DNA from: Rotaria macrura
Lineage: Eukaryota > Rotifera > Eurotatoria > Philodinida > Philodinidae
Assembly: GCA_900239685.1 (NCBI GenBank)
Contig: OENT01000022.1
Span: 62,001-126,000, forward strand
Direction: 5' to 3'
DNA length: 64,000 nt
A program made the translations under genes and the position numbers. This document shows, one piece after another, positions 23,880-36,807 of the stretch (within the stretch, counting starts at the first letter, position 1; each line of letters starts with the position of its first letter). Under the pieces are notes generated by a model, which was given only the letters and a program-made list of their open reading frames with translations, was not told the DNA's origin and searched no databases.

Positions 23880-25232
23880 TACAAGGTTCTTCAAGCAGAA
23901 TATGATAGAAATTTCCGTCAAGTGTTGTACTCAATACAAAGAATCTTATTTTATTTATGAAAACACCTGACATCAAACTATTCATATGTCCATTTATCTT
24001 TATTTCGATTATTCTGACGGAAATCACCTTTCTATTGAAACGAGAATGCCATTTCTCTATTTGAAGATGTGAGACATCAAAAAAGAAATTTTGTATGTTT
24101 ATACTTACGAACGGATATCGAATAGATAGATTTTGTTGGTTATCATCATCATGGATTAGTGAGGAGCGCAATATTTATCAGACAATGCAATAGTGAAACG
24201 AGTCGTGATACTTTAATTTTGCCATCAAACATTATCATCTTTATCACATGTTGAAAATTTCAGTAATTAGTTTTAGAACTTTGAATATGTATTATTTAGT
24301 TCTTTCCTAAGTGCAAATATGTGACGATCATCGTCAACAGAAAATAACTGGAAATCTCATAGAATATATTCAAACACAAAATGGCTACAGAATCATACCC
24401 GAAAACAGAAGAATGAATCGTTCTATTTGCATCTGTTTTGATTGTATCAAAAGTTTAGTTTTTCTTATTGAACAAAATTTTTTTCTGACAGTTGGCATTT
24501 TCTTCGTCAGCATACAAAAGAATAGTTATATTCGCTATTTCAATAATTATAATCTATAGTCCTATGACGATAATAGCAGTTACTTGAAAATGAAAAGACA
24601 AATTGAAGTGCAAAATCATCTTTAATGAATAGTGAACAAAATCTAAACAGTAAGTAATTAATGTATGCATTTCATATGAAGAAAAACTAATTGCTAGAAT
24701 GATGTATCATTGATCTAATCATTAATTCTATAGATTATGCAAAAGGCAAAGCATCATTTCTTGGCATGACATGCATGACTTCTTGTTTCAGAATTGTTTT
24801 ATTCTATATCCTTTGAAAAAATTAAAAACGGCTGTCACAGACTATTGAAAATAGGGTAGATTAAGAAAATTATTGATGGATCGAAATAGAAAATATTTAC
24901 CATAGAGAATATTGTTTTAATTTTATAACTCATGATGCATGTTATGATCAATAGAATCAAAATAGAAAGAATCACACGATTATTTCATATAAGTCAACTG
25001 AAAAGCAAAGCAAAGCAAATAGAAGGTTCAATAATATAGTTATCATCGAATAACCACGATATCTGAAGAGCCTGTATTCATTCTAAGTTTATAGTGGGCC
25101 ATGTAATAATGATGTTACAATCTACAGCTACTGTAATATATTTCATGGACTTGAGGGTTGCTAGTTTACTGGAAGAATAGAAAAACAGCCATTCTCAATA
25201 TATGATACGCGTTTCGTTTCGATCATATATGA
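23155..25232. other. Intergenic
   Basis: Convergent region between PRIM1 and the nuclear receptor. AATAAA-type signals near 23271 probably end PRIM1. It contains the (AT)n tract listed separately. ORFs such as 23809-24171 and 24311-24559 have no domain or splice support. Confidence 0.6.
23852..23879. repeat. (AT)14 microsatellite
   Basis: Uninterrupted AT dinucleotide run of 28 bases. Confidence 0.95.
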
Positions 25233-25917
25233 TTATGATGGCCGTTGACGATCAGAAGCATCACTGGAACAACGAACACGACCTGCGTCGATATCATCGT
25301 CATGCATACAGGTACCATTCTCGATAGTTATGGGTTTCTATAAACATAGAAGAAAAACTACAAATAACCAAAATCTAATGAATAATGACTAGATATGATA
25401 TATATTTTATGAGAATCCTCTTCATGAATTTCTTCTACGATATAATGTGTAAGAGATTCTCAAAGAAACTTACTGTAGATGAAACAGCATACTCATCTAA
25501 TGATGAGGCTTTAATCAACATTGTATTGAAGACTTTTTCAATTGAACTCAAAGGTAAACTACTTGTCGAACGTGTACGAAGTAAATTTTGATCCATTCCA
25601 ATTGATAAACATTTTTGTAAGCGACATGCTCGACATGGTGGCATTGATGCTGAAAAATATCTTCGAGTTGCTTCAATATAACATGTACCATTTTGATTAC
25701 ATTTTAATGTCTAAGAAAATAAAATATTTAAATCATCGTAAGGAAAATCATTGATTCTTTATTATCAACGAACACCAGGTGGTAATAGAGCATGACGTCG
25801 AAAAAACGATTTACATGGTAAACATGTTCGAATACCAAAGTTATTTCCATAAACATAAGCACCACAAACAGCACAATCGAATGGGGAATCAGATGTTTGT
25901 TTTTGATCTTGCCACAT
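25233..25917 (-). CDS. Nuclear receptor DNA-binding-domain protein without ligand-binding domain
   Basis: Three exons (25774-25917, 25474-25710, 25233-25337) give 161 residues, with donors GTTCGT and GTAAGT. Finger 1 is DCAVCGAYVYGNNFGIRTC then LPC (C-x2-C-x13-C-x2-C) with P-box CLPCKSFFRR. Finger 2 is CNQNGTC...PCRACRLQKC. Finger 2 has 15 residues between its second and third Cys instead of the usual 9. RLQKCLSIGM gives the classical end of the DBD. The remaining about 70 residues are Ser-rich with a short tail KPITIENGTCMHDDD and have none of the 12-helix ligand-binding domain. It probably binds DNA half-sites as a transcription factor or repressor. The start is the first in-frame ATG after an upstream TAA. 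A basic ORF at 26078-25983 (rich in Lys/Arg) could be an upstream exon, but its phase does not fit. Alternatively the tail exon is mis-chosen and more exons lie further down. Confidence 0.75.
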
Positions 25918-28900
25918 ATGATATGAATTAATGAATTAACAAGGAAGAAGTAACTTTGTCTTTATTTCAAATGAAAGAATTTTACATATTTCTTTTTTAG
26001 TTCTTTTTTCTTCTTTCTTTTTCTTCTTTGCTTTGCTAGTCTATTATTAACAACATTTTTCTCTTCACTTGACGCCATAAAACTCGATATTCTTAAACTT
26101 ATCATCATCTTAGCTCGATGGTATTTGTGAACGTGACTAGATTTTTACGGACATATTTTCTTTTCCTCCTTTTTCTTTCTCTCGTCGTTATAATATTAAC
26201 CTACTATACACAAAAGATTGTCTGAACGACTTAATAAAAAATAATCAATGTACGACATGTTTAGAAAATGACTTGTTCTAATATTATTTAACATGACGAA
26301 GAAAGATGAACAAGTCACGAAAGTACAATAAAAAAATATTTATATCATTGAAAATCAAGAGCTCTCAGTTTGTTTTTATTATTCCTTGTATATAACGTTG
26401 AGATGTATGTTTATTGCCTTCGATCACAAATACGTAATCCAATTCGAAATATCAAAAGAGGCATTTTTTATTCGATTTTAAATTTTCGAGACTCTATGAT
26501 TTGATTTATTCTCGTTGATTTTTATTAATCTTCGGTGAAATCATACGTATGAATTCAGTGTGGCTTTTGATTTTGACAGTAATTTCTTATTCAAAAGTTT
26601 AAAAGAAATTAAAAATAGCAGATTGTTATGCTCCCCATCGCAAACGTATCGCATTAAATATGTAAGAATCAAACATTGACAAGTATATCTGCGGGAATCT
26701 TCTGGACTTTGACAATTTTATTTTAATAGAAAAAAGAAATGCTGCTGTGCGCGAATAGCATGGTTTCTTCGATTTTATTTTGCTAGCACATTTATGCTGT
26801 TAAAATACTCTCGTATGTACTTTATTTTACTTTTTTCTATAGTTACTTGAGTGTTGATTTATTGATTCGCAGCAGTTCTGTCGTTGGGTTTAAAAACAGA
26901 ATCGATTTCTAGTTTTTGTTTTCATTGAGTATTTTTGTTCAAATCGTTTCTACCTCTAAAACTATACGAATACGTACATATTTATTAGACCGTCAATAGT
27001 TAAGTGCTTTTTTGTTTTTTTCCACAAAGTGTTTAACTCTATTACTTGCTATCATAATTAGTTTCATTCAAGATTTTTATTGATATAAACCAGTCAATGG
27101 CACGCATTCTACTGAATAATCTCTCTTTGAAAAGGATTACACAGCAATAAAAAAAATGACATGTTATTATGGAAAAGGAATATTAATGAAAAAATATATT
27201 GTTTTCATCTACTTTTTTGTTTATCTAACCGATGAGATAAATTCAAGAAATTCAAATGTATGATCATGCTGCGTATTCATGAAACAGCATTGCATCTTTC
27301 ATTTCTGTTAGCATGTCGGGATCAATCTCCATAGAAGTCGTAGTCATCAATTATAGATTTTTATAATCTATTCACATGAAAGAATTTGACGACCAGACTT
27401 CAAATCTTACTAGTACAAGTTTTTAACCAACGAACATTATTCGATTGTAGATTAATATCAAAAATAATTAGAAAAATACAAAGCAGTTGAATACGAATTA
27501 TTGTCTGTGGATAGATCTACGAATGCTGAAGAAAATTTGAACATATTTCTATACAGGATTGTTACAATTATCATATGTAAGTTTATGTTGAAAAGCATCC
27601 TTCAATTCAATGATATTCTTTCGGCTTTTGAATTATGAAAAACATCAGTTTATCTCGATTTGAATACATCACAAAATCAATTATTTTCCCGTTGCCGTGT
27701 TTGTTTCACATAATAATTGACGTTATCGTATCATTTTTTCATAGATCATGCTGTAGTCCATGGGGGATTGTGTGTTGACATACGACTAGCATCATTAGTG
27801 CCATGATCTTATTCATAGGTATGCGTTATTACTCTACCTTCAAATTTATGAAAACGATTCATTTCATGCTAATTTATCTTAATCTGTATCCATTACTGTA
27901 ATGCAAAAAAATTCATTGACTCGTGTTGCATCAGCAAGCATAGTAGATAGGGAGAAACAAGTGAAAGGATACATTTTATATGCTTTTATTTTAAAAATGT
28001 GATCATCAAACGAAAGACAATAGCAACATTTGGCTTATGTACGCAATGGAATCATAACCATTTGAATACATCGGTAGTAAATCAAGTGAAGCGCCAGTCC
28101 AAGATTTCTGATTCAGAGCAATGGAAACAGTAGAATTCTGTCACATGTATCATCTAATGTGAACATGTTCTTTAAAAAGAAAAAAATCTTCTTGTCTTTA
28201 GTTTACAAAATTTTAAAGAAAATTATCTTCCCATCGATTGATATGAAGGAAATGAACTTTTATTTCTATGTAGCTTAATTATGTAGGATTCCATTTGTTC
28301 GATATTAAACTTCCTGACATGCTTTTTCGATGATGCCAAATTTTATAAATAAATTTATTTTAAAATATTCTGAAAAATCGGGGCTACGAGTTCTTCTAAC
28401 TCAATCGATGAATATCATAGATCATTAACGAGTGTCTATATTTCAAGTTAGTATGATGAAACGAATTCTTTCTGATTCTGATCGAGACATCGTTAGAAGT
28501 TTCACTATATTAGAAACTTTTCATAAACAATACTCGTTTGTTTCTCATTAAACAAACATGGTTTTCTAATAGTTCAATGTAGATTTGAATCTTTTGTGAA
28601 ACTCACATACATGTTCGAAGAAAATTGTAAGTGTAAGTTTGAAGTCGAAGTCTTGGGAATTCATCGTCCCCCCCCCCCTCCCCCTTTCACTAAAGATCAT
28701 ACTGACTAGTTTTATACTCATGCAGTATTCTTGCTTTTATTATATATGTGAGTTCTACATTTCACTTGCAACGAAACTGTTCTAATGAACGATTTTTCTT
28801 GCATTGTTTCCTGATATGATAGGGAACTACTGTCATTAATCGAATGTAAAGTCGAGCAGGGTCAGAAAAACTTTCAAGGAATTCAAAGTGTACAATCAGT

Positions 28901-29105
28901 TTTTGATGCGTGTTTTTTCCATACTCATCTAATGTCTCCTGTGACATATCAAGTTTGAAAATCGTCTATTTCTATGAAATATAATCTTTAGTGAAACTAA
29001 ATACCAAAACAAGACGACCAACAAGAAAAGTTATCTATATCGAAACATATAAGATAGAAATTGCTCGCTTTCTTTTCTGTCGAAAACACAAAAAAAAATT
29101 TTTAA
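25918..29105. other. Intergenic
   Basis: About 3.2 kb with no supportable exon apart from the short basic ORF on the minus strand at 26078-25983. A C-rich run lies at 28668-28684. Otherwise it is AT-rich and featureless. Confidence 0.55.
28668..28684. repeat. Poly-C tract
   Basis: Sixteen C with a single T interruption (28679), conspicuous in this AT-rich background. Confidence 0.9.
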
Positions 29106-32100
29106 TTACAAATTACTCTTTTTTTTCATTAATTTAGTCATATAATAATAGTGTCGTTGTAAGTATATGTATTCATCAAACAATCTTTGACATTTTTGAT
29201 GATCGATCGATGCATTTAGATCAGATGTTTTGTCGAAATCTTCTAATTCTTGTTGATAACCATCAAAAGCTATTTGTTCAAGTTTTGATTTCATCATTAA
29301 TATTTCTTTCGACAACGGATAATCCCGACTTTCAAATTCAAGTTCATATATTCGATGAATATAACGAAAATGAATACAATGACGTAGGGCAGTATTGATT
29401 CGTTTTAATAATTGTCTATTTTCATCGATTTTAGACTAGAGAAATAAAAATGAAATAACGAAAGGCACAAAGAAAGACTTCTGATTTACTTGTTCTTGCT
29501 CATTTACATTAGAAATTTCAACACATGTATCATTATGCAATAGTGATTTTTCTGAAATCGATAAAAATCTGTAAATTTAACCAAAATCATCTTTATCTAT
29601 TATCATCGCAAATAAAATTGCCGAAAGTCAGATAAGAAGTTTTGTACAAATAAATTTCCTTTTGTATCTGAAGATTTGACTTCAGTAAATCACGTGATTG
29701 CAAAGATAAATGAATATGTTGACTTGATCTTTCTAAGATGTCTATGATTTCTATGTAGAAGAAGTCTTAATTGACATGATTACATTGTACATTGAAAATA
29801 GTCTTTTTCTTTTCAAATTATGAAACTATTCAAAATTCAAGACAGCTCTCCATTTATTTTGATTAGTGGGAAATTCTTTTTAAGCTGACAATGGAAGCTT
29901 CTTAGAAATGACAGAAGGATTTCAGGAGACATGATAAATGTTCAAACAATCAAGTGTATTGATCTATAGTATAACTCAACTATCAAAGTTAAATCAGTTC
30001 TGTTTCAAATACTCTATTGTTTGTAACTATACATTACAACAAATACAATATCTAAAATCATTCTTCATCTTTAACATTCGTCAATGAACTTTCATTGTGA
30101 TAAAGAACCATTTTTTTTATTTAGAATATTCATGATCATAGAAACTGAACAATAAAATAAAAAGATTACCTTCTTTTACAAATGATAAAGATGATTGAAT
30201 AAAGTATTCTGACTGATTCGATCGATGTTGTGACGTATCTTAGAAAAACGACGTTAAAGATTAAAGTGACTATTTAAATTAGATTAAGATACCATCGACT
30301 ACTGAGGATGAAGTAATTGAGTTATTTACAAGTGGTACGTGTGCATTGTTAGTGATTGATATCGACGGTGGTGTTACTACTAGAATAAAAATAGACGAAT
30401 CGTATTCACACAAATATATCTATAATAAAATATGTCTGTAAGTGTTTACAAAGTTCAGGTGTTTTAGAATTTCTAGACTCATGTAGAATATCATTCATTG
30501 ATATTGTAAGCAATGGATCATCAGAAGTATCTTTAATGAACAAAGAAATCTATTGATTCTAGTTAGAGGAGAATACACTAACCAATTTGATGATCGATTG
30601 GCGAACTATTGTAATTTTCTTCGATGATAGCCTTAAAAGTACAGTTTGAAACGGTAACATACGAATGAGCTGAGCTTAATATTCAAGTTACTTGTTCACT
30701 TGCATCAATCGATTCATTCAATTGATACTCATCAAGTTCAAAGTTAGGAGGTGTTTCTTCGACAGTTTTTTCATGTGAGTCGTTTCTGAAATTTTCAATC
30801 GATGTTAGATACATACGAGAGAAGTTTTTCATTGATTTCAAGTTCATGTTTTCATAGTTTTGTTTATAATGAGTAGGTGTTGTTGGTGTTAATGATAAAT
30901 AGGATGCAGACGAAAACATATTTCTTCTTTCATTCGATAGCAATAGTTTTTGTGGAGCTAAGAAAAATTTTAAATTCATAAAAAAATCATTGAAAGAAAA
31001 TTTAAACCAACTAAATAGCTTTGAATAGTTTTTCTTATGGCCATGTATGCGATTCTTAAACGAAAACAATGAGATCAAATTTATTTTCAGAAATATTTAC
31101 ATACTGACATATTAGGTAAAAAGTTGTTGAGTTTTTCTTCACGGTAAAATAAAAATGTATATTCTGAACAACGAAATGCTTACGAGCTTACGGTACGGCA
31201 AAGGTCTGTTGAAAGTTGGTCGTTGTTCTCTATTGTATACTGTGAAAGTTACATATTTTTAAAAAAATTATCAAGAACAATTTAAATAACTTACAGTTGA
31301 ACGGTATTAGTTTATTTGATTTTGTAATTTTTGTCGAATGCCAACGTTGATTGAATGACTACAACCCAATTAGATATTTCATTCGTTTTTAAAATTATGA
31401 TTGAGTTTTGTTTCAGCTTACTAGATTTTGATCTTCATATTTATTACGTTGTTCAAATACCATTTTTTGAATGTGGGCCGTTGTTTCATCATATACTGGA
31501 TGAACACGATATGTTGGACAATGTTCTTGATGTTCTATTCGAACAACGTCCGGCATCGAACGTAGCAAAGCCAAAAATGAATGGAAACCAAGCTGAGCAT
31601 CTAATTGTAGAAATGCGTTTTAAAATTTTTGCTTAGAAAAAAAAACTGTTCAAAATATAACGACAGTTCACTATCTAACAGTAATAAATAAAGAAATTCA
31701 TTAAAAGTAGATATGAATCCGAACGATTTCAGTATCGAAATCAGGAATGAAAAATTTGTTCTAAAAGTAAAGTTCAAACGTTTTAGTAGAAAAGTTTTAC
31801 TCTCTCTCTAAGAAATAATTCTATAAATCGAGTGAAATCTAGTTAAATTCAGAAGAGAGATATTCAAACGAAATGTTATTCACTATTCAAAACGCTTTGA
31901 TTGATAAAGGTTCAATATGAATAAAATTTTAAAATGTTCTTTCTTCCTCATACAAATTCCGTTCATTTCACATGCTGAATCAACAAATTCAGAACTAGTG
32001 ACAGTCTGACTGAAAGCAAACTTGTTTAAGTGTAATTCCTTACAATAAGAATTCATCGTCATGTATCAACGAACGTACAATATAGAAATGTTCAAAATTG

Positions 32101-32482
32101 TGTTGTCTATCAGAGATCGATTCTATGTTCAATACGAACCATACTACTAATCATACTGTTAGTGAAACGTTCAAAATATAAACTATCCATGGACAGGGGT
32201 CATTCAAATTTGTAACTTCACACAAGTGAAGACAATACTAAATCATTAGATTTTTGCGATAATGAAAAAGATTCGATTCCAAATCTTTTTTCTTCTTTTT
32301 GTTGATTGAATTATAAATGACTTACATGGCACTTCTTTACCACAATTCAACTCTTTATAATCCCAATATAATAATGAACCTGATAATCCTCCATATTTAG
32401 TTTTCGGTGAACTAATTAATAATGAACGAATTTCTTGTTTAATATTTTCATGAAGTTTCTGCTTTTCAGTATTATTTAGCAT
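29106..32482 (-). CDS. LOTUS (OST-HTH) domain protein with long disordered region and helical C-terminus
   Basis: Twelve exons were reconstructed on the minus strand: 32326-32482, 31422-31600, 31295-31358, 31192-31239, 31101-31136, 30692-30957, 30583-30631, 30450-30530, 30293-30379, 30170-30238, 29490-29551 and 29106-29435. All phases agree and give about 475 residues. Residues about 9-87 form a LOTUS winged helix: IKQEIRSLLISSP, YWDYKELNCGKEVP, then after the 725-nt intron YAQLGFHSFLALLRSMPDVV. LOTUS domains occur in germ-granule proteins (TDRD5/7, Oskar, MARF1) and bind the Vasa helicase or RNA. The middle is Ser/Thr/Asn-rich, with short RP motifs (EQRPTFNRPLPY). The last about 110 residues are helical and charged. 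The start is uncertain: the ATG at 32482 follows an acceptor (TTTCCAG) by about 29 nt, and a Ser-rich ORF at 32904-32790 may be an upstream exon although its phase does not fit. A second LOTUS gene lies 1.3 kb upstream on the same strand. Confidence 0.75.
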
Positions 32483-33801
32483 TGTTCGTATGTTCGCTTT
32501 TATTTCTGGAAACAAAATAGATCAATATCAACCATACATCTATATAGATATTTTATTTTTATCTTTTAGTGAAACAAAAACGTATAAGTAAATAATAAAT
32601 GAAAATATATCATACATATAAAGTGAAACATAAAACAAAAATAGCAACTGTTTCTTCTTCAAGATTTCGATAAATAAATAAATAAAGTGTATTAGCATAT
32701 AAAAACATTAATTCAAAATTGTGTATATAAATAAGTATCGAGAAAAATAAAACTAAGAACTACAGCGAAAAGAAAGATATACGAATAAAGCAAGTACCAA
32801 GAAAAAGATTTTGATAACGAGGTTGTTGATGTACTTATTGATCGATTAAGAGTTGGCGATGACAATTTCAACAATTTCTCATCCTGCAATGAAATTTTTC
32901 GCATTATTATTCATTTTATAATGTAAAATATCGTCATCGAATGGGAATGCTTATCTATAATATTGAGATCGTAAAGAAAATCTCATTTGTTTTTAATCGG
33001 TCATCGCAATCTTTATGTATTCATGATGGAATGAATTATAAAAAGGTGCACACGTAACTCAAATTTCCAGTTAATCAAACATGAAAAGTTTAAATTCGAA
33101 AATAGCCATCCGTATTATACTAGCTGGAAAGGAAACATCACTAATTCAATGGATACAACTCGAGTCGTTCTTATCTCTAATTAGAGGTACAACATGGACC
33201 ATGGGAAGCAAAATTTCTGAAACACGTTTATTCAGTCGAAGCAAAACACTTAATTGCCTCCGTCATCTTCAACATGAACAATAGTCGTTCAAAAGCGGGG
33301 GGCAGTCTATAAACAAGGTCTGTGATAGATGAAAAATGGGAAGTAAGACGTTTTAACGATCGCTAATTAATACATGATGATTATAGATGCGTCTAATTAT
33401 CATTCTTCTCGTTGATCCTTCATAATTAGCGTAGAACAATTTTTATGTGTCATGAACCTATCTCGGGATATTTTATTACAAATGAGCACCCCAAAGTTTT
33501 CGAGAGAATCTCTTACTCTGACCCGTATAATCTAAAGCTTTCCATTAAGATGAAAGTGATTTACCAATCAGATTTGAGAATTTTTACGATACTTAGCAAA
33601 TAACTTTGCTACCAACATCATCAGATCTTTACTTCCGTAAAAGATAAAATGAGCCATAGATAGATATTCTATAATTGTTCAGGACATGTTTCCTCTCGAG
33701 GACTAGTTTGATAAGCAATGAATTTCAAAATTTTTATCTGACTCATAAGAATATCTCTACTAAGAAATATTTTTTATTGAATTAATGAACAAGTTAAAAA
33801 A
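32483..33801. other. Spacer between the two LOTUS genes
   Basis: Contains a minus-strand ORF at 32904-32713 beginning MRKISLQDEKLLKLSSPTLN, Ser/Thr-rich, possibly an untested first exon of the downstream LOTUS gene. Nothing else is recognised. Confidence 0.45.
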
Positions 33802-34931
33802 TCAATAAGACTCATTGGACGAAATATTACTAGTGTCAGGTATATATATTCGTAGATCAAAATTGTTTACTCGAATTATTGTACGTTCATTTTGGTCATC
33901 ATCATTGTCTTGAGCAGTAATTCTTCGCTGAATTGGTTTATATTGATTCTCACATTTGATGAATAATGGAGCTTCATTAGGTTCCTGAAAATCAATAAAT
34001 ATTTACTATTGAGAAACATTGATTATGGTGTACTACCGATAGAGGACGAACAGTTGGTAACGATGAAAATGGATTAACTATAAATTTCATTGATTCATCG
34101 TTATTCTCCTCGGAGCATATTGAATTTTCCATGAATGATGGTTGTTCATTCAAAGGTGGTGTATGCTACGATAAACTACAATCAGTCAAACTATTATCTT
34201 ATTCTAAACTTTACCCAAACATTTTTTTCAAAACTATTACGATTGGTTGGTGTTGATGAACATTCATCTCTTGCTTCAACTATTTCCTCGTGTTCGTCAG
34301 ATAGCTCCATGTTTTGTTGATGAGGATGTTGTTCATGTAAGGGTACATGGTGATCCTGAGACATATAAAACAATAGAACTTTTAGAAACATATAATTCAA
34401 ACACTAGTGGACGGTGCTTTACAAAGAAAACATAATCAGGAAGTACAATATATTGTTCGTCGATTGTGTTTGTTGAATGATGTTGACGAGAAAAAGTAGT
34501 ACCACCTTCTACCATGTAAAATTCTCTATTAAAATAGTAAGGTTTACGATTCAATGAAAACATACGTCGTCGTTCTCTTTTTTGTTGTCGAAGCTAAATT
34601 ATGAAAGATCTTTTAGATTTACAATTAAGTTTAATTGACATTCAATAGTTACTTTAACAGCTGAATACACATAAGCCGGTTCACGACGTAAATCAATAGA
34701 AAATAGACGTTGATCACTACTGAGTAAATCAAGTAGTGATCGATAGCCTAATAAACGATAGGGTATTTCGGCATTATCATGCCGTTGTCGATAATATCGA
34801 AAAAGTTCAGCTTGAGTCAAGTAACCACGTTTACAACTTGTGATGTATGAATGCAGTTCATTCATGGTTTCACAATAAATACGAGGATCAATTGGTACTA
34901 AATGAGCAAGAGGCGAAGAAGAAACAGCCAT
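33802..34931 (-). CDS. LOTUS (OST-HTH) domain protein, short
   Basis: Five exons (34653-34931, 34423-34593, 34215-34355, 34037-34165, 33802-33984) all join in phase 0 and encode 300 residues. The N-terminal about 90 residues are a LOTUS domain: MNELHSYITSCKRGYLTQ, ELFRYYRQRH, EIPYRLLGYRSLLDLLSSD and a final strand AYVYSAV. A basic patch LRQQKRERRRM follows directly. The rest is low complexity, rich in His, Gln, Ser, Asp and Glu, and looks disordered. LOTUS proteins act in germ-plasm or piRNA-related mRNA control through Vasa or RNA binding; here that role is inference. No Tudor, NYN or RRM domain is seen. An internal stop after the donor at 34214 in the unspliced frame shows the intron is needed. 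It is adjacent to a second LOTUS gene with different exon structure, so if they are tandem duplicates the duplication is old. Confidence 0.82.
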
Positions 34932-36372
34932 TTTTATAAGGATAGTATTATAAATCAGGAGGACACAGTTTAATCGATTGGGAATGAACGAAAGAAAAGC
35001 GAGCCAGAATGTATATGGTACACAATGGATTTTAGACCATTTTACCTCCACTATGTTTATAGAATTCTGTTTCTATTTAAATCGAATGACAGTCAAATTA
35101 AATTGTATTCCCTGAATGTAACACAAGATATTATGTTAAACCAACACATAGCTCTTTAAAACATAGACAAAAATGTGCGACATCTATTCTACTACCCGAC
35201 ATGTAACTATATGAGCTTTATACTATAATATGAATGAAGTAGTGCATTTTTTTAGGCGAAGAGACCATCACTAAGGTCAAAAACACATTCAAAAGAATGA
35301 AGAGATATACATTACAATACAGTTCATACAATTGAATTTTTTCACCTCTCAAGTCCAAGAAAACCGTGACGTGATCCATCATGTCAGAAAGCGTAGCTAA
35401 TTAGTATGAGAAACGATGACCATTTTCGAGCGAAGAAATTTATTCGTAAAAGAAGTAAGGTGGATGCCGATCAAACTTATGGCAGTAATACACTGTTTCC
35501 AATGGTCAAAATGATTGTACTGCACTGTTTTTATCAGTTTTTAATGGACTAATTGTATAAATAACCATTCATGTTGACATCGATCTTATCATTGTTTGGC
35601 ATGACGAGAAACGAAAATATCATACGCGAGACTGTCATTATTGTCTGTTGGTGGTGGTCTTTCTTTGCTAGGGTTCGATTAATAAACTAAAATTTTGTAT
35701 TTTACAGCCTATCTATCCACACATAGTTTCATTCAGTTGTCAAGCATGATTAGACGCTTTTCTTTGAATATGCTTTGCATCTTTTTTTTTCTTTTCATAA
35801 TTCATTGGAAAAATATTCTTGATGACGTTGATCATATGATCTTGAAAATGCTATAAGTAACATTATCAAGTTTAATCCTTGATATCTCGTTGAATAGGAT
35901 AGTAGTTGACTTGAACTGTACAGTATAATAACTGAGAGCCATCGTAGGGTTAACGTAGATGTTAAAATTTGACTATACCGAATTGGATTCATGCATTTTG
36001 AGCATTCTGAATGGTTCTACTGTTGATCATGTTCAAGAAATCAAAATTGATGCCGTATAATGCTTTGATTTATCACAGTCATCATAAAATCACAATACTA
36101 AAACATTATGTAGAATAATACTAATCATAACGATGTGGACACTGATGAACATCTGATAGAAATGATTCGTTCGGCATATGTTTTTTTGAAGTCATCTCCC
36201 AATACGGGCTGTTATAAGATCCATGCAATGCCATTTCATCCGTACACACCTTGATATCATGTAGGATACTTTTGAATCATCTAATATGGGAAACAATCTG
36301 TCATAGAGAAACATTTTTCAATGAGTTGTGTAGTTCATTGCTATCGAAGTCGAAGGACCATTATATGTAAGT
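34932..36372. other. Intergenic
   Basis: About 1.4 kb upstream of the LOTUS gene; no supportable exon or motif. Confidence 0.6.
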
Positions 36373-36663
36373 TTAAAAAAGTTCAAAAGAGCTTCGTTCA
36401 TGTTTGTCATTTTGAAAGTAAATGAAATATGCACAACATATTATATACAATGATTTTATTGTATAGACCAATTTCTGTTGTATAGTAACGAATTCCTTGT
36501 TAGTAATACGTATAATTACGTCATTCAAAGGATAGAATAAACTTTGATTATATTGTACGAACAATCCTAATGGATCGATATCCAATCTACACGAAATTCT
36601 ATCTTTAAACGATTGATCGATTTGATATTGGTTACCGAATGTTAACCACGTACTCTGATCCAT
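36373..36663 (-). CDS. Unrecognised small ORF, doubtful
   Basis: The 96-codon ORF starts MDQSTWLTFGNQYQIDQ. Its first about 60 residues read like coding sequence; the last 30 are hydrophobic and may be intron read-through after a possible GTCTAT donor. A splice acceptor (ATTTCAG) lies 15 nt before the ATG. It sits 144 bp downstream of the Kv channel stop on the same strand, so it could be a separate small gene or an alternative terminal exon. I recognise no family. Confidence 0.25.
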   Translation of the reverse strand: MDQSTWLTFGNQYQIDQSFKDRISCRLDIDPLGLFVQYNQSLFYPLNDVIIRITNKEFVTIQQKLVYTIKSLYIICCAYFIYFQNDKHERSSFELF

Positions 36664-36807
36664 TAGAAATGTACATAGCTGAAATATTTATTTTTCAATG
36701 CTTTGCACATTATCTCAGCATAGTAGGAGCAATTTTAATTGACAACTTAAAATGAATAGTTACTAATATGAAAAAAATATTTCACTAAAAATATACAAGG
36801 AAGAAAT

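Noticed and set aside
24806-24815. Another U12-like donor (ATATCCTTTG)
   Set aside because: No flanking exon and no TTCCTTAAC branch site nearby.
25983-26078. Lys/Arg-rich upstream exon for the nuclear receptor
   Set aside because: No donor and acceptor pair gives the required phase; an in-frame TAA precedes the chosen ATG.
31355-31636. + strand ORF of 93 codons
   Set aside because: It is antisense to the second half of the LOTUS domain exon (31422-31600).
32713-32904. Ser-rich exon joined to the LOTUS gene at 32.5 kb
   Set aside because: The best donor leaves phase 2 while the LOTUS exon needs phase 1, so it was not included in the gene model.
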